Positions 23,190 through 31,899 of a stretch of DNA of 44,789 nt are shown here, one piece after another. Below the pieces are notes generated by a model. The model had not been told where the DNA came from. It was given only the letters and a program-made list of their open reading frames with translations, and did no database searches. Both the position numbers and the translations under genes were made by a program. Within the stretch, counting starts at the first letter, position 1; each line of letters opens with the position of its first letter. The stretch comes from CAZYVU01 sp964651435. Lineage in GTDB: Bacteria; Desulfobacterota; Syntrophorhabdia; Syntrophorhabdales; CAYQXL01. The stretch spans positions 1 through 44,789 of the forward strand of contig CAZYVU010000021.1 of assembly GCA_964651435.1 (NCBI GenBank). Direction: 5' to 3'.

Positions 23190-25010
23190 GTGTGCGGCAT
23201 AGTTGGATACAGGGGACGTGAGGAAGCCTGCCACATCCTCATCGACGCCTTGAAGAAACTGGAATACAGGGGCTATGACTCGGCAGGCATAGCCGTGTGG
23301 GACCGCGAACGGATTACGATAGGGCGGTGCATGGGAAAGGTGGAGGAGTTGCGCCGCCTTGTTTCCCGGGGTGGATTCGATGGAGCCATGGGGGTGGCCC
23401 ACACCCGCTGGGCTACGCACGGGGCCCCTTCGGAGCGCAATGCCCATCCCCACCGCGCCGACGATATCGTTGTCGTCCACAACGGCATAATCGAGAATTA
23501 CCTCGAGCTCAAGCGAAGGCTTCAGGACGAAGGGAGGACCTTCCAGAGCGATACGGACACGGAGGTTATCCCACACCTTATCGCCGCCTGCCGTTCCCAG
23601 GGAATGGCCTTTGCCGACGCAGTCCGGGCCGCCCTGGCACAGCTTCGAGGATCCTATGCCCTGGCCGTTATGAGTGAAAGGGAAAGGGTGCTCGTGGCAG
23701 CCAAAAAGGAGAGCCCGCTTATCCTTGGAATCGGTGACGACGCCTTTTTCGTGGCCAGTGATGCCCCGGCCATTCTCGACAAGACAAAGAGGCTCATCTT
23801 CCTCGAGGACGACGATGTCGCCGTCCTGTCCGACGAGGGGCTCCTGCTCACCGATATGCAGGGTCGAGCCATAGACCGTAAGGTCAACACGATTCGCTGG
23901 GGCGGGGCCATGGCCGAGAAGGGGGGCTTCAAGCATTTCATGCTCAAGGAAATCTTTGAGCAGCCGAGGGCCCTTTCCGATACTCTTATCGGACGCATCG
24001 CCGAAGAGAAGGCAAAGGTCACCTTCGAAGACCTGCGCCTCCCGGACCTGGGCAAGACGAGAAAGATCTGGATGGTGGCGTGCGGAACGTCGTTCCACGC
24101 CTGCCTCATCGGCAAACATCTTTTTGAATCGCACCTCAGGGTGCCCGTCGAGACCGACATCGCCTCGGAGTTTCGTTACCGTGACCCCATACTCGACAAG
24201 AGGGATCTCCTGATCCTCGTTTCCCAGTCCGGTGAAACGGCCGACACCATAGCGGCCATGAAGGAGGCAAAAAAACAAGGCGTCTTCACGCTCTCCATCT
24301 GCAACGTCCTCGGCAGCACCCTGGCCCGCGAGGCCGACGGCGTCATCTTCACACACGCAGGCCCGGAGATCGGCGTCGCATCGACAAAGGCTTTTACCAC
24401 GCAGATTTCAGTGCTATTCCTTCTCATGCTCCATGCGGCCCAAAGGCTCAAGAGGATCGATGGAGAAACCGTACGCGATTACATGGCAGAGATCAGGCGC
24501 ATCCCGCACAAGATGCAAACCATTCTCGGCATGTCGGAAGCCATCGAGGGAATGTCCCGACGGTACATGGCCTGCCGGGACTTTCTCTATCTGGGCCGGG
24601 GCATCAACTATCCCACGGCCTGCGAAGGCGCGTTGAAATTGAAGGAAATTTCTTACATTCACGCAGAGGCTTACGCTGCGGGGGAGATGAAACACGGTCC
24701 CATAGCGCTTATCGACGAGAACCTTCCTGTCGTCGTCGTCTCTCCCTCGGACCGCACCTATCAGAAGACGTGCAGCAACGTCGAGGAGGTTGTGGCGCGG
24801 CGCGGAAGGCTGGTGCTCATCACCGACGACGGGGCCCACGCCATGGCAAGCAAGGTCGAGAACATCATTGTTCTGCCAAAAACCCTCTATGCGCTCCAGC
24901 CCCTGCTCACTATTGTCCCCCAGCAGCTCCTGGCCTATCACATAGCAAACCTTCTGGGCACGGACGTCGACCAGCCCCGCAACCTCGCCAAGAGCGTCAC
25001 CGTCGAATAG
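23190..25010 (+). CDS. glmS: Glutamine-fructose-6-phosphate aminotransferase (isomerizing)
   Basis: First step of amino-sugar synthesis: fructose-6-P plus glutamine gives glucosamine-6-P, for peptidoglycan and LPS precursors. It has 606 residues. The start is GTG 23190 with AGAGGAGGAAG upstream, so after Met removal Cys is the N-terminal nucleophile (CGIVGYRGREEACHILIDAL). The glutaminase domain (about 1-240) has GVAHTRWATHG and HNGIIENYLELK. Two SIS sugar-isomerase domains follow, with VACGTSFHACLIGK, ILVSQSGETADT, STKAFTTQI and ending LAKSVTVE. It works in the same pathway as glmU directly upstream. Confidence 0.97.
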   Translation: MCGIVGYRGREEACHILIDALKKLEYRGYDSAGIAVWDRERITIGRCMGKVEELRRLVSRGGFDGAMGVAHTRWATHGAPSERNAHPHRADDIVVVHNGIIENYLELKRRLQDEGRTFQSDTDTEVIPHLIAACRSQGMAFADAVRAALAQLRGSYALAVMSERERVLVAAKKESPLILGIGDDAFFVASDAPAILDKTKRLIFLEDDDVAVLSDEGLLLTDMQGRAIDRKVNTIRWGGAMAEKGGFKHFMLKEIFEQPRALSDTLIGRIAEEKAKVTFEDLRLPDLGKTRKIWMVACGTSFHACLIGKHLFESHLRVPVETDIASEFRYRDPILDKRDLLILVSQSGETADTIAAMKEAKKQGVFTLSICNVLGSTLAREADGVIFTHAGPEIGVASTKAFTTQISVLFLLMLHAAQRLKRIDGETVRDYMAEIRRIPHKMQTILGMSEAIEGMSRRYMACRDFLYLGRGINYPTACEGALKLKEISYIHAEAYAAGEMKHGPIALIDENLPVVVVSPSDRTYQKTCSNVEEVVARRGRLVLITDDGAHAMASKVENIIVLPKTLYALQPLLTIVPQQLLAYHIANLLGTDVDQPRNLAKSVTVE

Positions 25011-25070
25011 GCCCCAAGCCCGGGCTGTTCGAGCGACGCCCCTTCGGGACAGTGGGTCTGGGTTCCCGGC

Positions 25071-25115
25071 CAATGGGTAGCGGGCAATGGGTACCGGCCC
25101 ATAGGGAGTGGGTAC
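25071..25115. repeat. Short imperfect minisatellite
   Basis: CAATGGGTA occurs at 25071-25079 and 25085-25093 (14-bp period) and a related GTGGGTA at 25109-25115. It lies in the 184-bp gap between glmS and the convergent acyl-CoA ligase. Confidence 0.55.
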
Positions 25116-25143
25116 CTGTCAATCCGTGACCATGACCGCCTCC

Positions 25144-25168
25144 GGGGAGGGCGCGCCTCACCCTCCCC
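25144..25168. terminator. GC-rich hairpin between convergent genes
   Basis: GGGGAGGG (25144-25151) pairs with CCCTCCCC (25161-25168) around a 9-base loop. It lies 26 bp after the ligase stop codon on the minus strand and 133 bp after glmS. There is no T-tract on either side, so termination is possible but not proven. Confidence 0.4.
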
Positions 25169-25194
25169 CGCCGCCGGAAGAGGTGCCGGGAGGT

Positions 25195-26862
25195 TTACGC
25201 AGCCGCTACGTCGTTCTTCTTTTTCTTTTCGAGCTTCCGCTTTTCCTCATCCCTGATCTCCCGGCGTAGGAGCTTGCCCACCTTGGATTTCGGGAGCATG
25301 TCTCGAAACTCTATATAGCCGGGCACCTTATAGGGTGCCAGCCGGTCACGGCACCAGCGGAGCAGCTCGGCGCTCCCGATGCCTTTTGCATCCTCCTTCA
25401 GTACGACGATCGCCTTGATCCGCTCTCCCACCTTGGGGTCGGGCACACCCACCACGCACGCCCCGACAACGGTGGGGTGGTCCTGCAACACGGCTTCCAC
25501 TTCCGAGGCAGAAACGCGGTACGCCTTATACTTGATAATGTCCGCCGTCCGCTCCACAAATTCCAGCTCTCCCTCCTCGTTCATCTTGACGAAGTCGCCC
25601 ATGCGGTAGTAAATGTCTCCGTTGATGGGCACATAGGAGTAGCTCGTCTCGTCCGGTTTGTTCCAGTACTGCTTGATCGTGTAGGGCGAGGTGACAATGA
25701 GCTCCCCCAGCTCCCCGGGGGGCAGGGGCTGAAGCGTCTCCCTATCGACCACCATCGATTTCCGCGTCTTGAGGGGCCTGCCGATGGTCGTTGCCGAAGG
25801 CTCCTTGGTCAGGGGGCTGTACGCCACGTGGCCGATCTCCGTTGAACCGTACACCTGATAAAGGGGCACGCCGTACTTCTCTTTCCAGGTGCGAAAGACC
25901 TCCAGGGGCAAGACGTCGCCGCCACAATAACAGTACCGCAGGGAGCTGAGGTCGTACTGATCGAGGCGGTCGCTTTCCAGGATCATGCGGTAGAGCGCCG
26001 GCACGCCGAGCATCCAGCGCACTTTGTAGCGCTCTATTGCAGCAAGGGTTGCATCAACCTCGGGTATGGGCATGAGTACAACGGTGTTCCCGTAGTTGAG
26101 CCCAAACCCAATGGTAAAACCCTTTGCCATGATGTGGAACAGCGGGTTGACCATGAGAACCACGTCCCTGCCCTCGTTGACAAAATCCCCGATCACATCT
26201 TCCATGATGTCTCTGATATAGGAGACCTCGCCGATGTGATTTCCGGGGACACCCTTCGGAAACCCCGTCGTCCCGCCCGTGTACATGATGTAGGAAAGGT
26301 CCCTTTGCGGGTCAAGCTCTATAGGGGGAGGAACCTGTAGAATCTGTTTCATAAGGTCCCGGAACAGAAAGACGCGGGCATCTTTCTCCACGTTCCCCGT
26401 GGGGATCTTGTCAAACATAAACCCGACAAATCGCTTCCAGGGAGGTAGGAGGTCCACGAGGTTCGTAACGATGACGCGCTTCAGGCCTGTCTTGCGCATG
26501 ACCTCCCGCACATAGCCAAAGTTCGTGTCCAGGCAGATGACCGTTTCAATGCCGGCATCGTTGATCATGTATTCGATCTCGAAGGCCGTGTAGATGGGGG
26601 ACACAGGAACCGTTACAGCACCGATCTTGTTGATGGCAAAGTTGGCGATGAGCCACTGCGGACAGTTGGAGATGTACAGCATCACCTTGTCCTGCCTCCC
26701 CACGCCGAGGCGGGCCAAGGCGGCGGCAAACTTGTCGATAAGCGTCTCCAGGCGCCCGTACGTAAACCGCTCTCCGAGGTAGATGAGGGCCGTTTTGGAG
26801 GAATAGGTCTTGGCTACTTCCCCGAAGCGTGAAAAAGTGCATTCGTGCTCGTATGATCCCAT
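25195..26862 (-). CDS. Acyl-CoA synthetase (AMP-forming ligase)
   Basis: A 555-residue member of the ANL adenylating family that converts a carboxylic acid, ATP and CoA into acyl-CoA, AMP and PPi. The P-loop YIMYTGGTTGFPKG is at about residues 197-210. The motif VYGSTEIGH is around 340, and the hinge aspartate region YRMGDFVKMNEEGELEFVER is near 435. The C-terminal catalytic Lys lies in LPKSKVGKLLRREIRDEEKR. Start 26862 follows GAGGGG; a longer in-frame reading overlaps livF. The C-terminus is very Lys-rich. It is last in the livKHMGF operon, 10 bp after livF, so its substrate is probably what the transporter imports; whether aliphatic or aromatic cannot be told. Confidence 0.9.
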   Translation of the reverse strand: MGSYEHECTFSRFGEVAKTYSSKTALIYLGERFTYGRLETLIDKFAAALARLGVGRQDKVMLYISNCPQWLIANFAINKIGAVTVPVSPIYTAFEIEYMINDAGIETVICLDTNFGYVREVMRKTGLKRVIVTNLVDLLPPWKRFVGFMFDKIPTGNVEKDARVFLFRDLMKQILQVPPPIELDPQRDLSYIMYTGGTTGFPKGVPGNHIGEVSYIRDIMEDVIGDFVNEGRDVVLMVNPLFHIMAKGFTIGFGLNYGNTVVLMPIPEVDATLAAIERYKVRWMLGVPALYRMILESDRLDQYDLSSLRYCYCGGDVLPLEVFRTWKEKYGVPLYQVYGSTEIGHVAYSPLTKEPSATTIGRPLKTRKSMVVDRETLQPLPPGELGELIVTSPYTIKQYWNKPDETSYSYVPINGDIYYRMGDFVKMNEEGELEFVERTADIIKYKAYRVSASEVEAVLQDHPTVVGACVVGVPDPKVGERIKAIVVLKEDAKGIGSAELLRWCRDRLAPYKVPGYIEFRDMLPKSKVGKLLRREIRDEEKRKLEKKKKNDVAAA

Positions 26863-26872
26863 AAGTAACCCC

Positions 26873-27619
26873 TCACACACCGAAGTAGGCAGATTTGACA
26901 TCCGGGTTGTCGAGCAGGTCATCCCGGGTCCCCGACAGGACGCTTGACCCGTTTTCCAGTATGTAGCCGTAGTCGATGATGGGTATGACCGGCCGCGCAT
27001 ACTGCTCTGTGACAATGATGCTGATACCCTTGGTGTCCCGAATCTCCTTTGTTCCGTTGACAACGATCTCCTGGTACGCGGGGCTCAAGCCCATGAGCGG
27101 TTCATCGAGGAGAAGCACCTTCGGCTGCGCCATCAGGGCCCGGCCTATGGCAAGCATCTGCTGCTCGCCGCCGCTTAAGAACCCGCCCTGCCTGCGGAGA
27201 TGATCCTTCAGCCTCGGGAATAGGTTCAGCACATAGTCGAGGCTCTCCCGCGTGTCCCTGGCTGATGAGAGATAGGCTCCTATCTTCAGGTTTTCCATGA
27301 CAGTGCTCTCGGGAAATATCCTCCTTCGCTCGGGGCAGAGAACAATGCCCGTTTTCGCCCTCACGTGGGGCTTCACGCTCGTAACGTCGGTACCGTCAAG
27401 AAAGACCCTGCCGAAGAGCGACACCCGCTCGCCGCCCCTCATCTGCTCCTTCTTCTTAATGTCCAGAATGATGCCCGACAGGGCGTACATAAGCGTGCTC
27501 TTGCCGGCGCTGTTGGACCCGAATATGCCCACGATCTGCCGCTGGTCGCAGCGGATGCTCACATTGTTGAGGGCTATCATGTTTTCATAGAAGACCATAA
27601 GTTCAAAGGCTTCGAACAT
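26873..27619 (-). CDS. livF: Branched-chain-type ABC transporter ATP-binding protein LivF
   Basis: A 248-residue ATPase on the cytoplasmic face of a HAAT-family importer. Walker A is GSNSAGKST (about residues 34-42), the signature is FLSGGEQQMLAIGRAL, Walker B is VLLLDEPLMGLSP and the switch is ISIIVTEQYA, where the usual His is Gln as in many LivF proteins. It has a short insertion after the P-loop (ILDIKKKEQMRGGERVSLFG). It starts 3 bp after livG and precedes the acyl-CoA ligase by 10 bp. Confidence 0.95.
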   Translation of the reverse strand: MFEAFELMVFYENMIALNNVSIRCDQRQIVGIFGSNSAGKSTLMYALSGIILDIKKKEQMRGGERVSLFGRVFLDGTDVTSVKPHVRAKTGIVLCPERRRIFPESTVMENLKIGAYLSSARDTRESLDYVLNLFPRLKDHLRRQGGFLSGGEQQMLAIGRALMAQPKVLLLDEPLMGLSPAYQEIVVNGTKEIRDTKGISIIVTEQYARPVIPIIDYGYILENGSSVLSGTRDDLLDNPDVKSAYFGV

Positions 27620-27622
27620 ATC

Positions 27623-28390
27623 CTACACCCCTTCGCTTCCGAGATAGGCCTCTCTCACCTTGGGATTTTCGATGACCTCGGCCGGCTCGCCCTCAGTGAT
27701 CTTTTCGCCGAAATTGAGCGCCATTACCCTGTTGGCAACCCTGAAGAGTTCCCTTAACCGGTGTTCCACCATGATGAGCGTGATACCATCCTCCTTCAGC
27801 TTCTCGATGAGGGGCAGCATGCCTGCAATCTCGCTCATGCTCAAGCCCGAAAAGACCTCGTCGCAAAAAATCACCTCGGGCCTCAAGGCTATGCAGCGGG
27901 CCAGCTCCAACCGCTTCTGGTAGCCCGTGGGCAGTGTTGACGCCATCTTGTAGGGCACCTTCGAGTCCCGTTCGAAGCCGATCTCTTCCAGAATGTCGAC
28001 GGCCACCGTGTCTCTGTCGCCATGCCTGCCGCCGCCCCGCCAGCCGCCCGTTTTCTTCGCCCGCGGCGACCAGAGGGGAATGATGAGATTCTTGAAGGCA
28101 GGGAGTGAATAGTAAGGCCTCATAATCTGGAACGTCCTAACTATGCCCATGTCGGCAATCCTGTGCGGCTTCCAGCCGGTGATCTCTTTTCCCTTGAAGG
28201 AAACGGTTCCCGCATTGGGCTTTATGAACCCCGTGATGCAGTTGATGAGTGTCGTCTTCCCGGACCCGTTGGGGCCTATAACGCCGAAGACATCACCCTT
28301 GTTGACATCGAAACCCACGTCGGCGAGGGCGTTGAGGCCGCCAAAGGATTTGCTTATGCCGCGAACAGAGAGGATCACGTCGTCACTCAT
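27623..28390 (-). CDS. livG: Branched-chain-type ABC transporter ATP-binding protein LivG, variant motifs
   Basis: A 255-residue ATPase, partner of LivF. Walker A is GPNGSGKTTLIN. The LivG-specific GIVRTFQIMRPYYSLPAFKN follows. The signature reads STLPTGYQKRLELARC instead of the usual L(S/A)xGQQ, and Walker B reads VIFCDEVFSGLS rather than LLLDEPxxGL; the Asp-Glu pair is kept, so ATP hydrolysis may still be possible. The switch His is in LIMVEHRLREL. The start at 28390 overlaps the livM stop by ATGA (28387-28390); a longer in-frame reading lies inside livM and was rejected. Confidence 0.93.
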   Translation of the reverse strand: MSDDVILSVRGISKSFGGLNALADVGFDVNKGDVFGVIGPNGSGKTTLINCITGFIKPNAGTVSFKGKEITGWKPHRIADMGIVRTFQIMRPYYSLPAFKNLIIPLWSPRAKKTGGWRGGGRHGDRDTVAVDILEEIGFERDSKVPYKMASTLPTGYQKRLELARCIALRPEVIFCDEVFSGLSMSEIAGMLPLIEKLKEDGITLIMVEHRLRELFRVANRVMALNFGEKITEGEPAEVIENPKVREAYLGSEGV

Positions 28391-29403
28391 ACCTTCACCC
28401 ACCGTTCGAATTGGTGATACTTTCTTTGCAGGTAAATCATGATGCCTTCGCTCTTGAAAACGATGAACCCGGTGAGGACGATGCAGTAGATGACAATCCT
28501 GAAGGTCCCGAAAAATCGCAGAAACTCGGAGAGAGGGACCAGAATAAGGCTCCCCACGACGGCACCGACAAGCGTTCCCCCACCGCCGATAACGACGGAG
28601 GCTATGGGGATGATGGAGAAGTCGAGTGCAAAGAGCGAGATGCCGGCCCACATATAGAGGTGGGCGATATAGGCTCCCGCGAAACAGCCTATGAGCGCAG
28701 CAACGAAAACCCCGAGGATCTTCATCTTTGTTACGCTGATACCGGAGGCCCGTACGGCCTGATCGTTATCCTTCACCCCCCTCAGCACAAGGCCCACGTC
28801 CTGATTGACAAACCTCCTCATACCGAAGAGAAAGACGAGCATCATGATGATGATCACGTAGTGCTCCACATAGGCGTTGGCAAAGCTGTCCATGCCCGTG
28901 ATGCCGTTCGTCCCCCCCAGGATGTTGAGCGCCTCGATAATTCTCGTAAAGAGGAGCGGGTACATAAGCGTGACGATGGCAAAGTAGACGCCCCGCAGCG
29001 GCAGACAGGGCAGCAAAAAAAAGGTACATACAATAGCCCCGGAGACGGTGCCTAACGGTATGGCCAGGTAGACGGGCAATCCGACATAGACGTTAAAGAT
29101 GGCGGAAAAATACCCTCCCACGCCCGTAAAAAAGGCGCCTCCCAGACAGACAAGGCCGACGTAGTTGGCCAAAAAGTCAAAGGAGAGGGCAAGAAGCGCA
29201 TAGGCACACATGATATTGATGACCCTTTTCCAGTACGGGGCCAGCTCCAGGACGAGGGGCAAGACCAGGACCCCGACGATGAGGAGCAGGCGGGGGCCGA
29301 GTAGGTAGAGGATCTCCCCCATTGACGACACCGCATAGATGCCCTCGGTGCGGACCTTCAGGCCCCGGTCGATTCGTTCCTTTCGCATCATTTCCTTGGC
29401 CAT
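28387..29403 (-). CDS. livM: Branched-chain-type ABC transporter permease LivM
   Basis: A 338-residue inner-membrane permease with about nine to ten hydrophobic segments. These include LYLLGPRLLLIVGVLVLPLV, INIMCAYALLALSFDFLANY and HYVIIIMMLVFLFGMRRFVN. The family motifs are FANYVGLVCLGGAFFTGVGG-like (read here DFLANYVGLVCLGGAFFTG) and VIGGGGTLVGAVVGSLILVP. The cytoplasmic loop RGVKDNDQAVRASGISV contacts the ATPase. The start ATG 29403 lies 2 bp after the livH stop with GAGGAG inside the livH end, so translation is coupled. Confidence 0.95.
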   Translation of the reverse strand: MAKEMMRKERIDRGLKVRTEGIYAVSSMGEILYLLGPRLLLIVGVLVLPLVLELAPYWKRVINIMCAYALLALSFDFLANYVGLVCLGGAFFTGVGGYFSAIFNVYVGLPVYLAIPLGTVSGAIVCTFFLLPCLPLRGVYFAIVTLMYPLLFTRIIEALNILGGTNGITGMDSFANAYVEHYVIIIMMLVFLFGMRRFVNQDVGLVLRGVKDNDQAVRASGISVTKMKILGVFVAALIGCFAGAYIAHLYMWAGISLFALDFSIIPIASVVIGGGGTLVGAVVGSLILVPLSEFLRFFGTFRIVIYCIVLTGFIVFKSEGIMIYLQRKYHQFERWVKV

Positions 29404-29405
29404 GG

Positions 29406-30275
29406 TCACACCCGCTCCTCGAGTTCTTTCTGCTTGCCGAAGATACCCGACGGCTTCACCAGCAGGGTAACGATGATGGCCAACAGGGCAACCACCATCT
29501 GGTAGTGGGCAGAGATAAAGGCCTCCGTCAGTATCTGGGCGAACCCTATGATGAAGGAGGCTACGATCGTGCCGCCCCAACTGCCGAGGCCACCGATGAC
29601 ACACACCGCTATAGCAAAGATCAATACGTTGTACCCCGCCTCGACAACAATGTTGCCGAGAGGCAAAACGACGACGGCCGCAAAGCCCGCCAGGGCCGAC
29701 CCGATAGCGAGGGAGACAATGGCCGTCATGTCGGAGTTGATGCCCAGCATCATGGCGGCCCGCTCATCCTGGGCTATGCCGCGCAGCGCCAGGCCGATGC
29801 GGGTAAAATGCGTAAAGAGATAGAGGCAGAAGAACGTCAGGATCCCCACCCCCACGATGATGAGCCTTTGGTAATCGACGCTTACCCCCACGATGTCCAC
29901 GGAACCCTCGACAAACGGAGGGAGGGCGAAGGTCATGCCCCTCAAGCCCCCCCAGCGCAGACCCTCGAGGATGGCAAGGCCTATGGCGTACGTGGCGATG
30001 ATCTCCGATATCTCCATGCCGCGGATGCGAATAAGAATAAGTTGGTAAATGAGGGCACCGACGATGGCCACGGCGGCCAGCCCAAGGGCGATAGCCACCG
30101 GATATGGGCAGGCCGTAAGCCTGTTTAGGGCGAGCCAGGCTATGTAGCCGGCCGAAATATAGAGTGCCCCGTGGGCAAAGTTCGGTACCCTGCTGATGCT
30201 GTAGACAAGGGTAAAACCCAGCGAAAGAAGGGAGAGGATGATACTGTTTATGATTCCGTAGACGATGATCTGCAT
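29406..30275 (-). CDS. livH: Branched-chain-type ABC transporter permease LivH
   Basis: A 289-residue inner-membrane permease with about eight hydrophobic segments. It starts IIVYGIINSIILSLLSLGFT. The characteristic VPNFAHGALYISAGYIAW follows, then RGIAQDERAAMMLGINSD (the coupling loop) and VIGGLGSWGGTIVASFIIGF. It ends on a charged tail that includes KPSGIFGKQKELEERV. It is second of the transporter genes, 10 bp after livK and 2 bp before livM. Confidence 0.95.
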   Translation of the reverse strand: MQIIVYGIINSIILSLLSLGFTLVYSISRVPNFAHGALYISAGYIAWLALNRLTACPYPVAIALGLAAVAIVGALIYQLILIRIRGMEISEIIATYAIGLAILEGLRWGGLRGMTFALPPFVEGSVDIVGVSVDYQRLIIVGVGILTFFCLYLFTHFTRIGLALRGIAQDERAAMMLGINSDMTAIVSLAIGSALAGFAAVVVLPLGNIVVEAGYNVLIFAIAVCVIGGLGSWGGTIVASFIIGFAQILTEAFISAHYQMVVALLAIIVTLLVKPSGIFGKQKELEERV

Positions 30276-30285
30276 GGCCTCCTCG

Positions 30286-31542
30286 CTATTTCATCCACGG
30301 CGGGAGCACAACCTTTCCGTCGGCCACCTTGGGCGGGAAGATCTGGACCCTCTTCCCCTGCTGCCACTGAATGATGCCCGTCACGCCACCCTCCTTAGGG
30401 TCCATGGCGGGAATGATCTGGTGCGACTTCTTGTCAAACCTCATGCGGCCGTATACACCCATAATGTCGACGTTCTCAAGCGCAGTCACCACCTTGTCGG
30501 AATCGAGGGTACCGGCCTTCTCAATAGCGTCCTTTAACTGGTAAACGGCCATGTAGCTGGACGAGGTGCCGTAGCCTTCCGGCTCGAGGCCCCATTTCTT
30601 CTTGTAGGCGTCGACAAACTTCATCGTCCAGGGGGTGATCTTTGCCGGCGCATTGCCGCCGTTGACAAGGTTGACGATGAGGTACTCGCCCTTACCTGCA
30701 GAGGCCTTCCAGAAGCCGGGCTGCTCGGCCGCATTGACAAAGCCCACGGGCAAGGCCTTCAGCTTCGTATCGCTCCACTGCTTGAGGAGCACCGTGCTCT
30801 CGGGCATGTCCATCCACAGGAAGAGGATGTTGGCGCCCTTCTTCGAGGCATCGTTAAGCCCCACGGAGTAGTCCGTTGTCCCGGTGGGATAGATCTTCAT
30901 GTCGATGACGCTCCATCCCTTGTCCGTCAGGGCCTTCTTCATCACCTCGCCGCCCCGGCGTGCGTGCTCCACATCCTGGACCATGATGTAGGCCTTGTTA
31001 AAAGCGTGGGCCTTTCGCATATCTTCCAGCAGGATGACGAACTCATTCATCATGACACCGACGTGGCTTGAATTTCTGAAGCAATACTTATACTTGTTAT
31101 AGTTGTCCTCGACCTTCTTCTGATAGGCCGGTGTCAGCACGCCCGTGGTGACGATGCTGACCTTCTTGTACTTGCTCAGAATGTCCATGGCGGCCAGGGC
31201 CGCCTCAGACCGGACGGGCCCGCCGACGATAAAGTCGGCCTTCTTTTCGAGGATGAGCTTTTCGAGGCCCAGGAGGGCTTCGCTTACGGGGACACCCGGC
31301 TCCAGGTCCCGCGTATCGATAACTTCAACCTTGAAGGGCCTTTTCTTTCCACCCACGTTGACGCCGCCTGCCGCGTTGATCTCCTCCGCCGCCAGCTTTA
31401 TGCCCCGTTCGGCATCCCACCCATACAAAAACGCCGTGGCCAAGGGGGCCCCGATCACAATCGGCTTTTCCTGGGCCGATGCGTTTTGGCTGGGCACCAG
31501 CAGGAGCACAAACATGATTCCGCACACGATGAACCGTTTCAT
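30286..31542 (-). CDS. livK: Periplasmic binding protein of the Liv-type transporter
   Basis: A 418-residue type I periplasmic binding protein with a Sec signal peptide (MKRFIVCGIMFVLLLVPSQN, then ASA before cleavage). The two lobes are visible: KPIVIGAPLATAFLYGWDAE with AAEEINAAGGVNVGGKKRPF, ADFIVGGPVRSEAALAAMDI, and later NILFLWMDMPESTVLLKQWS. This subfamily binds amino acids, amides or aromatic and other organic acids, so the name livK is by gene order only. Start 31542 has AGGAGGG 4-5 bases upstream; the longer in-frame reading lacks a signal. It follows the Fis-like gene by 79 bp. Confidence 0.9.
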   Translation of the reverse strand: MKRFIVCGIMFVLLLVPSQNASAQEKPIVIGAPLATAFLYGWDAERGIKLAAEEINAAGGVNVGGKKRPFKVEVIDTRDLEPGVPVSEALLGLEKLILEKKADFIVGGPVRSEAALAAMDILSKYKKVSIVTTGVLTPAYQKKVEDNYNKYKYCFRNSSHVGVMMNEFVILLEDMRKAHAFNKAYIMVQDVEHARRGGEVMKKALTDKGWSVIDMKIYPTGTTDYSVGLNDASKKGANILFLWMDMPESTVLLKQWSDTKLKALPVGFVNAAEQPGFWKASAGKGEYLIVNLVNGGNAPAKITPWTMKFVDAYKKKWGLEPEGYGTSSSYMAVYQLKDAIEKAGTLDSDKVVTALENVDIMGVYGRMRFDKKSHQIIPAMDPKEGGVTGIIQWQQGKRVQIFPPKVADGKVVLPPWMK

Positions 31543-31621
31543 AAACCCTCCTTTTTTGGTTTCATGAGTCCCGCAAGATTGAAAAAAAATTTCCCCATTG
31601 AAAGATTTTTTCACCTGCACC

Positions 31622-31822
31622 TCATTCGGACCCAGGCGGCACGGGCTCTTTCCCCTGCCCGGGCGCATCAGGCGCAAACCTTTTGACCTCTCTTCTCAAA
31701 TACTCCTCCGATACGTTCAAAACCTTGCTTGCCTTGCCATAATCGCCTGCCGCCTCGTCGAGGACCTTCAGAATATAGTTTCTGCGTACCTCTCGAAGTG
31801 TCTTGATTGTTTCCCCAGCCAT
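31622..31822 (-). CDS. Stand-alone Fis-type helix-turn-helix mini-protein
   Basis: A 66-residue protein. Residues about 10-48 (REVRRNYILKVLDEAAGDYG then KASKVLNVSEEYLRREVKRF) have the EYILKVLEE...N.tkAA..LGIsr.TL pattern of the Fis-like DNA-binding domain that ends NtrC-type activators, here without AAA+ or receiver domains. A comparable segment, REYILKVLEQTHWHFGRSCE, ends the neighbouring regulator at 31983-33362. It may be a nucleoid-like or operator-binding partner. The start ATG 31822 has no Shine-Dalgarno and lies only 4 bases after the predicted start of a sigma54 promoter. It heads the livKHMGF-ligase cluster. Confidence 0.65.
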   Translation of the reverse strand: MAGETIKTLREVRRNYILKVLDEAAGDYGKASKVLNVSEEYLRREVKRFAPDAPGQGKEPVPPGSE

Positions 31823-31836
31823 TGCCCATACTCAGA

Positions 31837-31852
31837 TGCAATTACGGTGCCA
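31837..31852 (-). promoter_or_regulatory. Consensus sigma54 (-24/-12) promoter of the fis-like/liv operon
   Basis: Minus strand TGGCACCGTAATTGCA (31852 to 31837): a full TGGCAC, 5-bp spacer and TTGCA, with exactly 10 bp between the invariant GG and GC. Predicted transcription start is about 31826, four bases before the Fis-like start codon. The next gene upstream encodes an NtrC-type sigma54 activator. Confidence 0.85.
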
Positions 31853-31899
31853 CAGAAAACCCAGGGCCGACGACTAATGCGCCACAAAACCTCTCGTGG

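Noticed and set aside
22758..24356. 532-codon minus-strand frame opposite glmU and glmS
   Set aside because: Antisense shadow of two well-recognised genes in high-GC DNA; the translation matches no family.
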